From Prorocentrum cordatum (taxonomy: Eukaryota > Sar > Dinophyceae > Prorocentrales > Prorocentraceae): a stretch of DNA of 64,000 bases. The number at the start of each line of letters is the position of its first letter. Within the stretch, counting starts at the first letter, position 1. Where the stretch lies: assembly GCA_963575745.1 (NCBI GenBank), contig CAUYUJ010004313.1, forward strand, positions 160,795 to 224,794. The letters run 5' to 3'. This document shows, piece by piece, positions 50,746-61,200 of the stretch. The position numbers and the translations under genes are program-made. The notes beneath the pieces are model-generated. The model was not told where the DNA came from, made no database searches, and worked only from the letters and a program-made list of their open reading frames with translations.

Positions 50746-50976
50746 ATTAGCCTGGCGAAGGACTCAACCAGATGCAGTTGTGAGTACCGTCTTTGTGAGC
50801 AACGCATTCGGTGGGGTTCCCTATGGGGCCACGAAACGTGTGAGAGGTGTGCCGAGAGCAAAGGCAAGGAGGGGGAGGGGGAGGAGGGAGGAGGGAGGAG
50901 GGAGGACGGAGAAGGGAGGGGGGGGAGGAGGAAGGAAGGAAGGAGGAAACGCGGGGCGCTGTCTATTCAAAACGAG
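50746..50976 (+). repeat. 77-bp satellite carrier, short copy without array
   Basis: ATTAGCCTGGCGAAGGAC, CAGATGCAGTTGTGAGTAC, then a single partial unit (TTCGGTGGGGTTCCCTATGG), then CGTGTGAGAGGTGTGCCGAG, a purine-rich stretch and TTCAAAACGAG. It has both edges of the long copies at 24.8 and 39.1 kb with essentially none of the 77-bp units. Lies outside the giant element. Confidence 0.8.
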
Positions 50977-51380
50977 TGGACAGCGTGTGAGCTCTCCGGG
51001 GGCCCGCGCAGCTCCCTCGGAGCGGCGCCGTGCCCCCCTCCCGGGTGCGCCGAGCGCGCCCGGGGGGAGCGGCGACGGAGGCGCGTCGCGCCGGTCCTGA
51101 GAGAACTCTCCGCCCGCGGCCCGCAGCCTCTGACGGGTGATGCTTTACGCCGAGCTGTCGTGGGTCGGACCCGTCCCTCCCTCTACAGGAGGAAGATTGG
51201 AAGATAGTCCAACAATAGTCGGGGGACGATTGTTGGCCTATTTTTGAGCATTTAGAGGGCATTTCTGGGGGTACTTTTACCGTAGCACCCCGCAGTTGCG
51301 GACAAGAGTGAGGGGGCGGGCGCGGGCGACGCGGGCGTTGGGCCGGCCAACCTCGTGGCCCTCACCTTCCCTGTCGGTCC
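50977..51380. other. GC-rich non-coding stretch
   Basis: Contains a fragment resembling the CCTACAG MITE end (CCCTCTACAGGAGGAAGATTGG near 51,180-51,200, interrupted) and no recognised gene. Confidence 0.35.
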
Positions 51381-51510
51381 TCTTGATGTTCCTCCTCCTC
51401 CTCCTCCTCCTCCTCCTCCTCCTCCTCCTCTTCTCCCCCCCCTCCTCCCCCTCCTCCTCCCCCTCCTCCTCATCCTCCTCTTCCTCCTCCCCCTCTTTCT
51501 CCACATTCTC
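51381..51510. repeat. TCC triplet microsatellite
   Basis: CTCCTCCTC tract. Frames across it are compositional. The 51,510-51,910 interval after it shows open frames without recognisable domain. Confidence 0.85.
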
Positions 51511-51914
51511 CTTACATCCTCTCTTCTTCCGCGTCCTCCTCGTCCCCTGGTTACTCCTCTGTCTCGCCCTTCTTTCTCAAGATAACGGCAATCCAATCCT
51601 TTATTCCACTGAATGCTCCCCGACTTCTCTGATCCAGTCAATTCGCCAGGGTAAAGTTGCTGGATGGGTTGGCGTGGATAAGCGGAGCTTGAAGAGGTCT
51701 TGGGGGGCTCAGACGGCATGCAAAGTCCGCCGCCGTGCTTGTGCGGCACTGGCGTGCTGTGTGGTAGGGTTCGTGGACGCCCCCCTCAGGAGGGTCCTTG
51801 AGCGCCCCGGGGGCCCATGATTGTGAGCGCCTTGAGGCAGCTTCCCCTGAACCCAGGCTGTGGGCACGGATGCCGAATTGCAGCAGGCAGCTGGATTGTC
51901 AATGAACGTGCTCA

Positions 51915-52640
51915 AACACAGCCCCGCCGCAGGCGCCGATGTGCTGTTGTAGAATCAACATGGGACAGATCGGGGGAATGGCACACGGGCGCTTTCCCAA
52001 ACCAAAACGAGCAAGCCCGCCGCAGGCGCCGATTTGCGTGTTCTGACAAGGTCAGCGCGGGGGGGATCGCTGGTGGGGCACCCGGAACGGATGCAAACAG
52101 TCCGCCGCAGGCGCCGAAATTTTGGTTTGTTCAGTGAACGTAGTTTGGGTCGCGGGTGGGTCGCTGGCTCTCCACCTCCACCTGGCAGGAATTCAAAAAC
52201 AGCCCGCCGCAGGCGCCAAAAGTTTTGATTTGTACACTCAACGCGGTTTGGGCCGCAGGCGCCGAAGTTTTGGCTTGTTCATTGAACGAAATTTGGGTCG
52301 CGGGTGAGTCGCGGACTTTCCACCTCCACCTGGGAGGAATTCAAAAACAGCCCGCCGCAGGCGCCGAACATTTTGATGTGTACACTGAACGCAGTTTGGG
52401 TCGGGGGTGGGTCGCAGGTTCTCCACTTGGAACGGATGCAAAAGAAGGCCGCCGCAAACGCCGAACATTTTGGGTGGGTCGCGGGTGGGTCGCGGGTGGG
52501 TCGCGGGTGGATCGCGGGTGGGTCGCGGTGGGTCGCGGGTGGGTCGCGGGCGCGGTTGGGTCGCGGGTGGGTCGCAGGTTCTCCGCCTGGAACGAATGCC
52601 AAAGAAACCCGCCGCAGGCGCCGAAAACTTTGGGTGGGTC
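51915..52640. repeat. CGCCGCAGGCGCCGA higher-order repeat
   Basis: About eight occurrences of CCCGCCGCAGGCGCCGA at 51,925, 52,017, 52,090, 52,202, 52,253, 52,350, 52,448 and 52,608, several within longer units (TTTGGGTCGCGGGTGGGTCG, CTCCACCTCCACCTGG, AGGAATTCAAAAACAG). The core word is itself palindrome-like (GGCGCC). Confidence 0.75.
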
Positions 52641-52932
52641 GCGGGGTGGGTCGTGGGTCGCGGGTGGGTCGCGGGTGGGTCGCGGGGTGGGTCGCGGGAT
52701 GGGTCGCGGGTGGGTCGCGGGTGGGTCGCGGGTGGGTCGCGGGTGGGTCGCCAGGGGGGTCGCGGGGTGGGTCTCGGACGGGTCGCGGTGGGTCGCGGGT
52801 GGGTTGCGGATGGGTCGCGGGTGGGTCGCAGGGTGGGTCGCGGGTGGATCGCGGGGTGGGTCGCGGGAGGGTCGCGGGGTGGATCGCGGGATGGGTCGCG
52901 GGTGGGTCGCGGGGCGGGTCGCGGGTGGGACG
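52465..52932. repeat. GGGTCGCGGGT minisatellite
   Basis: Around 40 units of GGGTCGCGGGT and 11-12 bp variants. Open in all frames; Gly/Arg/Val-rich or Pro/Thr-rich translations are artefacts. Confidence 0.9.
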
Positions 52933-52937
52933 AGGAC

Positions 52938-53255
52938 AACAAACAACAAGCAACAAGCAACAAACAACAAACAACAAACAACAATCAACAATCAACAAAC
53001 AACAGCAGCAACAAACAAGCAAACAAACATGCAAATAAAGGAATACATAAACACACAAACAACCAAACAAGCAACAAACAAACAAACACACAAACAAACA
53101 AACACACGAACAAACACACAACCAAACAACACACACACACAAGCAAACACCAACAACAATACCACCACCACCAACAACAACAACAGCAACAACAACAACA
53201 GCAGCAGCAACAACAACAACAACAACACCAACAACACCAACAACAACAACAATAA
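52938..53255. repeat. AACAAACAACAAG microsatellite
   Basis: AAC/AAAC repeats with CACA and CAG interruptions; Gln/Asn/Thr-rich or Cys/Val-rich frames are artefacts. The next stretch to 54,195 has no supported gene apart from an inverted partial GAGCGTTCC repeat near 53,570-53,640. Confidence 0.9.
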
Positions 53256-54195
53256 TCCGCATCGCGGAATTCCACTTCAGCCACGCACCCAGGGACAGTG
53301 AATGACCGTTCGGTTCAGCCCCCTTACCCTTATTTTTCGCCCGAAATTCTTCTGTAGGGGGACGTGCCCGACTTGAGAGTATTCTCCTTCCACGGTTTAG
53401 TGAGGGCAACATGACCGATTCGCGGGATCGTGCCCATCTCACCGCACCAGGCTCGAGGGTCGGTCGACGCTGTGTGCCTTCTCTCGCGTCGGCTTCAAGA
53501 CGGAAATAGAATGAAGAAGCAAGTCGGGGAGAAGCAACTCGGCATCTCTGCGAGTCCGCGGGCCTGGAAGATGTATTGGACCTCCTGAACTGCTCCAGAA
53601 CGAAACGCTCTGGCTGGGAGCGTTCCAGAACGCTCTGCAACGACGTACCTTCATGCTGGGCCTGCCCGGTTTCGAAGCGCCCAGCGCGCTTCTGCGCGGC
53701 TATGGCCAACAGAGCCAACCAAGAGGGCACATCTTCTCCTGCCTTCGGAGGCGACCCGGGGGTCTGCTCTGGATGGGCCCGGCGAAAACTGGTCACACAT
53801 GCTACCAAAATCTGTCCCCGGAACCCTCTCGGGGTCACTCTGGTGCGGCTGTCCACCCCAGATCAGTTTGAAGGGGCCCTGGGACACACAAATAAATACA
53901 CACAAATAATGAGATTCCCAATCTTTTCTAATATTTTCTAAGTTTTTGTCTTCCCCCCACTTCCCATATTTGCCCATACTTCGGGGAATCGACGATTAAT
54001 CATGTCTGTGTGTTTTTTCCCTCCTGAAGCCAGCTCGAGCCTCGCCCCCCTTCCTGCCGGCAGGACCAGGTGCCAGGCCGCCGCAGACCCCCACCTGACT
54101 CCGAGCCTAGGCTCACGACTCGCGACCGGACCTCTGCCCCCTGGTGCCGCTCGCGGACAGGACCCAGAGATCCGACGCCGTGATCTTTCCAATAC

Positions 54196-54290
54196 GCGGT
54201 CCCCAGAAGTCTCGACCCCTTCCCCAGGACAGGTTTGTCATTTCTGACGGCCCCGAGGCCCGGCGAGGGGCCCCGTGGGCCGAGACTTGC
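54196..54290. repeat. TTCTGACG-CCC-CCGGCGAGG repeat, copy 1
   Basis: CGGTCCCCAGAAG, CGACCCCTTCCCCAGGAC, TTTCTGACGGCCC and CCGGCGAGGG match 55,095-55,195. Direct repeat of about 90 bp. Confidence 0.5.
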
Positions 54291-54609
54291 GAAACACCTC
54301 CGTCTTGATTTTTGTCAATGCGCTGGACCTCTGGGACCATGGCCCCCGCCATCATGTCTACCCCCACCCTGGCCATCCCCCCCCTCGTGGCCGCCCCAGG
54401 TGGACGGCGGCGGTCTGACCGGAAAAAGCGCACAGGGGCGGAGCAGCTCAAAAGCGCCTCCCTTTGTAGCAGACCACCCGCCGGCCCGAGAGGCCCCCCT
54501 CGCCGGAGGGTCCTCCGGAGCGGCGCCTGGAGCCGACCAGCCCCGGACGGATTCCGCATCCCAAGGATCGGCAGGCCCATGGCATTCTTCTGTCGGCGTG
54601 CACAAGGTT

Positions 54610-54764
54610 AAGTCTGGCCTGACCCCTACAGGAGGATTTTGGACGAAAAATGAAAGATACCAAACAAATGCGCCAAAAAAATTCAAAAATGGTCAAAAAG
54701 TAGTCCCCATACTATTTTTTGACTATTTTTGAATATTCCCCCTGTAGAGGGACAGGCCCGACTT
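54610..54764. mobile_element. MITE-like foldback element, CCTACAG family, copy 2
   Basis: Left end AAGTCTGGCCTGACCCCTAC and right end GTAGAGGGACAGGCCCGACTT pair as inverted repeats. Interior GGACGAAAAATGAAAG, CCAAAAAAATTCAAAAATGG and CTATTTTTGAATATT as in copy 1 at 430-586. Confidence 0.75.
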
Positions 54765-54834
54765 AAGCACAAGGGGGCAGGGAGAGAGGGGAAGACTTCT
54801 CAGAAGGAGGCTGCTTCTCAGAAGGCGCGGGCCT

Positions 54835-55195
54835 TGTACATCTACAGACAAGGCCAGCGCCTTCTGAGAAGCAAGGGTGCTTCTGCGAAGCCTTCCCCCC
54901 TTCCCCCCGCTGCGCGTGGCCGAATGTTTGGGGAGGTGTCCTCAGAGACTGAGGGAATCCTCAAGATCGGCACCGAGGCAAGGTGCTGCCAAACATAGGG
55001 ATAGGGACATGCTTCAAGCCTCGAGCGGAGGCTTCGCGGAGGCCCCTGAGGCTTCTGGTCGCCTCACTGGGCATCCGATGTCCTGATTTGTTCAACCCGG
55101 GGTCCCCAGACACCCCGACCCTTCCCCCAGGGCCCGTTTTCCATCCCAGGTCGTTTCTGACGTCCCAAGGGTCCGGCGAGGGCACCCGGGGGCCA
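54835..55195. repeat. Three short dispersed repeats in tandem order
   Basis: 54,835-54,915 matches 3,661-3,745 (ACATCTACAGACAAGGCC, CCTTCTGAGAAGCAAGGG, GCCTTCCCCCC); 54,932-55,012 matches 47,439-47,520; 55,095-55,195 matches 54,196-54,290. A mosaic of repeat fragments, no gene. Confidence 0.6.
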
Positions 55196-55479
55196 GAAAA
55201 GGCCCCCAAAAACATGCGTTCGCGACTTTTGCACAGCGCGAGCACGTCAGGGTGTGGAGGCCAGGGAGCGACATTCGAACCTCGGCGGCGACGACGACGT
55301 CTGCCCCCCTCCCCCCCTCTTCTCCCTCTCTGCGCCCAGGAGGGAGATACAGCAGGTTCGTGCCGTCACGACGTCGGCGCTGCTTTCTGACACCGCGTGG
55401 ATCGTTCAACCTTGCATAATCGCAGTGGAACGCACGACTATCATCACCTGATGGAACGCCCTGATGGAACGCACAACTA

Positions 55480-55620
55480 ATTATCATCACCGTCGTCGTC
55501 GTCGTTGTCATCATCACAACAAGCATTACCATTACCGCTGTCAAGATAATCATCACTATCATCACCGTCACATTCACACTTGAGATCACGACTGTCATCA
55601 TGATTGCCGTCGAGATTGCC
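55480..55620. repeat. ATCACCGTC-type simple repeat
   Basis: CATCACCGTCGTCGTCG and ATTGCCGTCGAG words. Low-complexity, no gene. The interval 55,196-55,480 is likewise without a supported gene. Confidence 0.5.
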
Positions 55621-55879
55621 GTCGAGTGCTGTCTTGAAACTCAGTTTGTCAGGTGCCATCTTGAAAGTCAACTTCACACCTCTTGACCAAAATTGCCATT
55701 CAATAAGCGCCATAATTCTCCGGCCCCCGCTTCGCTTCGGTAGCGCGAAACAGCCTTAATATTCTGGCCTCCCCCCCTTTGGAAAACGGCGCCCTAATAT
55801 ATGAGAGAGCGTGATCCACCGCCGCTTTCTTTACTGTGGAAAATTCCATCCCTTTTTCCTCCAGAAACCCGGGGCCCCC

Positions 55880-56765
55880 CTCCCCTCCGAAAATTCCCCC
55901 CCCCCCCCCACCTGCTGGAACCCCTCCCCCCCCCTCCCCCGGCAAACCCCCCCACCTCCCCCCCCCCCCCCCCCCCCCCCCTCGAAAACCGGGGGGGGTC
56001 ACTACTGGTCCGAACCCACCCCATCGAAAACCGAAGGGGTCACTACTGGTTCGACGAACCCCTCCCCCCCCCTCACCGCCAGCAAACGACTCCCGGTCCC
56101 TACCACCGTCGACACCACATCCCCCACATCTGTTCCCAGCACCACTGTCCTCACCACCACTGTCCCCACTGGTTCCACCACCGTCCCTACTGTCCCCACC
56201 AGTGCCCCCACCACTGTCGCACTGTCCCCACTGTCCCCACCACTGTTCCCACCACGGTTCCACTCTCCCCACTTTCTCCACGGCCCCAATCACTGCCCGA
56301 ATATCCCCACTGTCCCCACTGTCCCACTGACTCCTCCGCTGTCCCACTGAGCTGTCCCACTGTTCCTACCACTGTCCCCACTGTCCCCACTGTATCTCTG
56401 TCTCATTGTCCCACCGCCGTCCTCGCCACCACCTTTACCACTGTCCCCACCACCACTGTACCCTCCACTGTCCCACTGTTTCCACCACATTCCCACTGTC
56501 CCCACACCACTGTCCCCACCACTGTCCCACTGTCCCCACTGTTCTCACCATTGTCCTCACCACTGTCCCCACAACTACCGTCCCCACCACTGTCCCACTG
56601 TCCCCACCACTGTCCCGCTGTCCCCTCACCACTGTCCCCAACACCACCGTCCCCACCATTGTCCGCACCCCCCCTGGTTTTCGAGGGGGGGGGGGGTCGA
56701 ACCGGTAGTGACCCCCCCCGGTTTTCGAGGGGGGGGGGCATCGAACCGGTAGTGATCCCCCCCCC
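55880..56765. repeat. Poly-C tracts and CCACTGTCCC minisatellite
   Basis: C runs at 55,898-55,985, then CACTGTCCCCACCACTGTCC units from about 56,140 to 56,660, then two copies of CCCCCGGTTTTCGAGGGGGG with GAACCGGTAGTGA (56,668-56,765; an earlier related pair lies at 55,981-56,055). All frames are compositional. Confidence 0.85.
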
Positions 56766-56819
56766 AGGGGCCGCTTAATTAGGGTTTTGGAGTTGAGTCT
56801 TAAAAGACGCCGGAGCCCT

Positions 56820-56905
56820 ACATCTACAAAGCAGGCCCGCGCCTTTTTCAGAAGCAGGGGTGCTTCTAAGCAGCCCATCCCCCCTCCCCCCTCGTGGAAT
56901 GAATC
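56820..56905. repeat. CTTCTAAGAAGCAGGGGTG dispersed repeat, copy 3
   Basis: ACATCTACAAAGCAGGCCC, CAGAAGCAGGGGTGCTTCT and CCCATCCCCCCT match 3,661-3,745 and 54,835-54,915. Confidence 0.55.
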
Positions 56906-57031
56906 ACGGCGGGAGGTCTTTTGGCACTTCACTGCTCCCCCGGGGCCCTTGCCGTGCCCCAGCACCGTCAAGAACGACTCGAGGGGTGAAAACCCTGTCC
57001 CCAGGAAGAGGTCCCAGACAGAGGCCTCCTA

Positions 57032-57239
57032 GATGAGGTCGGAGTAGATGGGGTCGGAGGATCGCGCCGCATCGCCGATGCATCGACGATGCATCGGCGA
57101 TGCACCGGCGATGCATCGTCGACGTCGGCGATGTATCGGCGAGGTCGACGTGAAGCAAATCGGGCTCCACATCGAGCCGCATCGACGATGCATCGGCGAT
57201 GCGGCGCGACCCTCCGACCCCATCTACTCGGACCCCATC
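57032..57239. mobile_element. Foldback element with about 65-bp arms and GATGCATCG core
   Basis: The left arm (57,032-57,100: GATGAGGTCGGAGTAGATG, GGGTCGGAGGATCGCGCCG, CATCGCCGATGCATCG) is inverted at 57,172-57,239 (CGATGCATCGGCGATGCGG, CGCGACCCTCCGACCCC, ATCTACTCGGACCCCATC). The interior carries GATGCATCG units, a self-complementary word. Near-perfect arms imply recent origin or a strong RNA hairpin. 208 bp, non-coding. Confidence 0.8.
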
Positions 57240-57839
57240 TGGGAGGCCTAGACCAGACCTCTGGGCAGCCCCCCACCCCCCTCCGCCCGTGGCTGGCTCC
57301 CGACACCGCGGAGATCGTTCGTAGTGTCGGCTGACTCGGGGCTAGTGGCGGGCGGTTCCAGCAGCGTGAAGCGCCGGCGCCCTTGAAGTGCCAAGCGCGG
57401 GGCGCACGACACGGACCTGTACTGTGTGGGGAGCGGGCGCCCGGATGCTCGCCACTGCAGCGGGCGGCGGGAGGGCTCGATGCGGGAGCCCTCAGTGGCA
57501 ACTTGCGCGCAGTGAGGGCTGTCAATATAGATGGCTCGGCAGGATCCGAGGCTTATTCGCGCGCTCGTGCCCCCTCATTCTCCTACTCGTCATCCTCATC
57601 CGTCTCCCCCTCCTCCGCCTCCTCCTCCTCAATCGGCGCTCAGCCGATTATCCGACACGCCAGCGCACGCGAATGCGCTCGAAGGGCGGAAAAACGAGCG
57701 CGCACACGGGGCTCCGATGGTTTGCCTCCGAAGCAGCGGGGCGAGGGGCGGAGGGGCGTGCGGGGTGCACTGGAAGCGACCTGGCGGTCGTTGGCACGGT
57801 GTTCGCCGCGGCACTGACATCGGCTACACGCAAAAGTGA
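57240..57839. other. Non-coding stretch downstream of the channel gene
   Basis: Open frames on both strands conflict and are Arg/Ala/Pro-rich. A CTCCTCCGCC tract lies near 57,600-57,630. No gene supported. Confidence 0.35.
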
Positions 57840-57841
57840 CC

Positions 57842-58000
57842 CTAGGTAAGAGTGACCTTTGGTGCGCGACTTTTTGGGGACCACGGGGGGACCAAACCTG
57901 AGTGCACAAGCAGCTGCTACTGCTTCGTTTTCAGCCATCTGGGGACCCATCTGTGCCCGCACCAAAGGTCACTCCGGCGAAAGGTCACTCTTACGACTGG
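57842..58000. mobile_element. Foldback with GTAAGAGTGACCTTTGGTGCG arms
   Basis: GTAAGAGTGACCTTTGGTGCG (from about 57,846) is inverted as CGCACCAAAGGTCACTC (57,958-57,975) and again partly as AAAGGTCACTCTTAC (57,981-57,995). About 150 bp; sits 40 bp downstream of the channel stop codon. A related fragment (CACACCAAAAAGTCACTCC) is at about 18,110-18,130. Confidence 0.6.
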
Positions 58001-58037
58001 TCCATGACAACACTCGAAGCGTTCTGCCCTGGGCAGG

Positions 58038-58285
58038 CTACCGGGCGGCGCCCTGCGCCATCCCCGAGAGTTTGGCACTTTCGATGAGCTGGGCGATGCG
58101 CTCGGCAGTGCGCTCCGCGCGGGCATTGGCGGATCGGATCTCCCACTTCAGCGACTCCACGTCGACGCGCGTGGCCGACCCCCTCATCTGCAGGCAGCCA
58201 TCGATGAAAGCTTGGAGGGAGATGATGCCAGAGTCGCCCACGTCGAGGATCTTGAAGAGCTTCCACGTCTGCTTGGTGTCGATAT
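58038..58285 (-). CDS. Channel exon 3: C-terminal EF-hand-like helix-loop-helix
   Basis: Reads DIDTKQTWKLFKILDVG, DSGIISLQAFIDGCLQMR, GSATRVDVESLKWEIRSA, then a helical tail (RAERTAERIAQLIESAKL) to TAG at 58,038. The acceptor CTCTAG precedes it. The loop D-V-G-D-S-G-I-I-S-L-Q-A has Gly at position 3 and Ala at position 12, where EF-hands need acidic ligands, so calcium binding here is doubtful. Confidence 0.8.
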
Positions 58286-61200
58286 CTAGAGATCCGCCGC
58301 CGGGCTTTTAGCACGTTGGGGCGTGCCGACTTGCTCGCGGGCTGTCTGGCAGGGTGTCTTTAGCTTCCCACGGCCGTGTCCCCTCCCCTTGCCGCAGCCA
58401 TAGCCCGAAAGCCGCCTCCTAGTGTTTGCTCCCTGGCGGCCAAACGAGCCCCTCAAAGCTCCAAGACCTCCCAAAGATGCCGCAAGAGGCCCAAATAAGC
58501 ATCCAAGAGACGCCCAGAGAGGCCTGAAGCATAGCCCTCACAGGCGAACTCATTGAATAAGTGCTCAGGAACCCATTGCGTTTGCTTCTAAGGTTTTGCA
58601 GCTTGATCGCACCTTTAAACAACTTCACATCGCCAAACAATTCCAAAACGGTCCGCATTGGCCCCAAGAGCGATCTAAGACGGTCTCAATACTGCCGAAG
58701 ACACCGCAATACGGCCCAAGAGGGCTCCAAGACGGCTCTACGACCCGCACAGACGTCCCCCAAAAGGTTCAGCCGACCCTTCTCCGGAGAGCTCTGTGGA
58801 ACCATCGCGACCAACATGGCCCCGAGACCCCCGACGAGCCTCGAACATGCCCCCAAGAGGCCTCCAACAGGCACACGAGATGCGCCAATAAGCACGTAGC
58901 CCCCAATAAAACGACCAGAAAACCTGCGAGTGGGAGGATGAGGAGGACGAGGAGGGAGGGAGGGCTGGAAGGGAGGGAGGGAGAAAGGAAGGAGGGGTAG
59001 GAGAAGGCGAAAGGACGAGGATAACGAGGCTGCGGCCAAAGAGGGGGTGTTCAAGATCTTCACTGGATCAAAACATGATACCGACCTGGAGCGAGTCTGA
59101 AAGTCAGCATCCCTCCTGATGCACTGCTGCGCTTGCATATGTTGGCTTTTGCCCCAGGCTCTCGCATTTGAACCATGACTGCACTTTTGGCTTCTCCATC
59201 TGCTCCTGAAGATCAGCAGCTGATAGCCCCTCGGCGGCGTCATAATCTTCGTTCATCTCCTCGAAAAGCATCTTCAGGCGTTGTGCGTACACCTGCTTCT
59301 CCCTGAGCTGGGCCTCGATGGTAAGATCCAAATCCTGTTGGGCTCCCTCGATGGCATTCTGACAGAAGACACCTGTCACCACATCCGCCTGCACCGCGAG
59401 GCACCAAGTGGAGTGTCATGATGTCCTCAGAATCCCCAACTATTACCTTAGGAGGCAACTACTGGGAGGTTTTCGTCGGAAAGATTGCGGATGATTAAGC
59501 CCCATTTGAGAGCTGTTGCGCCGGAGTGGGCCTCGGACTAAGCAGGATTAAGCCGGATTAAGCGGGATTAAGCGGGATTGAGCCGGATTAAGCGGGATTA
59601 AACCGGAATAAGCCGGATTAGCCGGATCTCGGACAAGGGCAACATCAAAATTTGACCTCTCAGGAGTTGCATCCGAAATTACCCTTTGAAGGTGCCCGAA
59701 GCCCCGAGTGCTGGGCGCTCCTGTGAGCTATTAAAAAAGTCTGGCGCGTGCATCCTGGGGCTTCCCGGGTATCGCCTCTCCTGAGGCCGGGGGCGCTCGA
59801 GACAACCCAAGCGGGCCCCGAGACGGCCCAAGAGGCTCGTGGATGCCATGACACTGGACACCCTAACAGTCCTATCATCGAAAAAACATGTCGTTAAATT
59901 GCGGAACATGTTCTGAACATGTTGTTTAACATATTTTCACATTATTAAACAATTTTAACACACTTCTAGACATCTGGAAATTATTTGGCAATACGCTTCC
60001 TCTCCATTGATCGTCCTCCACAACACGAGGCTTCCAAGACGCCCAGAAATGGCACCAAGAGGCCCCCCACGAAGGCCCCAAGGGGCAAGCATCGATGGGT
60101 GATCTTCAGTTGTTGATTCGCACATCCATGCCACCAGCCCTTTGGGCTTAGATTGTCTGACGAGCTCTTCCCTCTTCCAAAACTCCTCTTCCCTTCAGGT
60201 AGGGGCACCCCCCTTCCCCTCCCTGAGGTTTTCTGGGGCCGGCCGCGATCGGCCAGGGCGCCCAAGATGACTCCAAGAGGGCCCCAGATGCTTCAAGATG
60301 GCCTCCAAGGCGGCTCAAGATAGCAGAAGATGATGCAATATCGGAGGTTGGGAGGTGAGATCGCAGTGGAACGGAGACCCCCAGTCGGGAAATCGTTTCG
60401 ATTCGTTCGTGTCGTTCGTGCGGGCGAGGCGAAGCTGCGTGGGCGCGCGAGAGGAATGAACCCGTCTTTGCTAGGGCGAAGTCAAGACAAATGTTGCTCC
60501 CCTGTCCGTCCGTCAATGCGTCCGTCCGTCCGTCCGGCGGTGACCCTAGCGGTGTCCCGCGGTGTCCCGTGGTGTCCCGTGGTGTCCGCCGTTGCTAGGG
60601 CGAAGTCAAGACAAAGATTCTCCCCCGCCCGCCCGTCCGTCCGTCCGTCCGGCGGTGGCTCGCGGTGTCCCGCGGTGCCCCGTGGTATCCTGTGGTGTCC
60701 CGTTGAGTGAGATCGATACTGAGATCGATAAGAAATCGATACTGAGATCGATACTGAGATCGATGTTGTGCCCCCAGGTGTCCCGTGGTGTTCCAAAAAG
60801 TGAGATCGATAGTGAGATCGATAGCGAGATCGACAGGTGTCCCGTGGTGTCCCGTGGTGTCCCGTTGAGTGAGATCGATAGTGAGATCGACAAGTGTCCC
60901 GTGGTGTCCCGTGGTGTCCCGTTGAGTGAGATCGATAGTGAGATCGATAGTGAGACCGATAATGAGTTCGAGAGGTATCCCGTGGTGTCCCGTGGTGTCC
61001 TGTTGAGTACGATCGATAATGAGATCGATAGTGAGATCGACAAGTGTCTCGTGGTGTCCCGTGGTGTCCCGTTGAGTGAGATCGATAGTGAGACCGATTG
61101 AGTCAGATGTTGGTTTCCCCCCCTCTCCCCCCCCCCCCACAACACCCTTGTCACACGAAGGGTGGTCGTATAGGTAGCTTTCGGCATACCTCCAAGAGGC

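Noticed and set aside
52465-53255. Frames of 250-520 codons on both strands
   Set aside because: Generated by the GGGTCGCGGGT minisatellite and AAC repeats.
55800-56780. Plus-strand frame of about 325 codons, Pro/Thr/His-rich
   Set aside because: Poly-C tracts and CCACTGTCCC minisatellite; parallel frames also open.
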